A DNA stretch of 22,531 nucleotides from Chloroflexi bacterium UBA6077 (GTDB taxonomy: Bacteria > Chloroflexota > UBA6077): positions 1-22,531 of the forward strand of contig DIXP01000037.1 of NCBI GenBank assembly GCA_002436065.1, written 5' to 3'. The notes under the pieces were generated by a model, which did no database searches, was not told where the DNA came from, and saw nothing but the letters and a program-made list of their open reading frames with translations. Shown here in pieces: positions 22,516 through 22,531 of the stretch (position 1 is the stretch's first letter; every line of letters starts with the position of its first letter). The position numbers and the translations under genes were made by a program.

Positions 22516-22531
22516 TGAGACGCTCAAGGAC

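Overview
This is a high-GC bacterial chromosomal window with tightly packed genes. The gene content (a membrane protein with a phage baseplate-J-like region next to ruvX and mltG, an hslVU pair, a malyl-CoA-lyase-type enzyme) and the many short hairpin repeats between genes fit a Chloroflexota-like or similar uncultivated lineage. The taxonomic call is an inference and is weak. There is no 16S rRNA, tRNA or CRISPR array. Many starts are GTG or TTG and were set by Shine-Dalgarno matches and family N-termini.

Region 1 (1-11,700) is an accessory glycan-type locus. A GAF/histidine kinase sits at the left edge on the minus strand. It is followed by one plus-strand CgeB-like glycosyltransferase, then a minus-strand run that in transcription order encodes: a glycosidase-like TIM barrel whose strands appear circularly permuted (start 10807); a phosphoribosyltransferase-like plus kinase-fold fusion; a B12-binding radical SAM protein; a GT4-type glycosyltransferase; and two CgeB-like glycosyltransferases. 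Most of these genes overlap or nearly touch, so they probably act in one pathway that builds and radical-modifies a glycan or glycoside. The set resembles the 'rhizo-twelve' neighbourhood named after a B12-radical SAM family in rhizobia; that link is from memory and needs an HMM check. A YycJ/WalJ-like metallo-beta-lactamase-fold gene is divergent from this operon.

Region 2 (11,700-13,620) holds a membrane-anchored SAM methyltransferase and a convergent CitE/malyl-CoA-lyase-type enzyme. Region 3 (13,620-22,373) is a housekeeping block on the plus strand: alaS, a membrane protein with baseplate-J-like features, ruvX, mltG, hslV and hslU. It has a recognisable alaS promoter and an extended -10 promoter before hslV.

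The window is also rich in small mobile or palindromic repeats. A 149-bp element at 1616-1764 has 16-17-bp terminal inverted repeats and a 9-bp flanking direct repeat. An element at 5212-5490 supplies the stop codon and last residues of the GT4 gene. A repeat block is inserted in frame between the two domains of the fusion protein. Two inverted copies of a roughly 100-bp repeat flank the block from the membrane protein to mltG.
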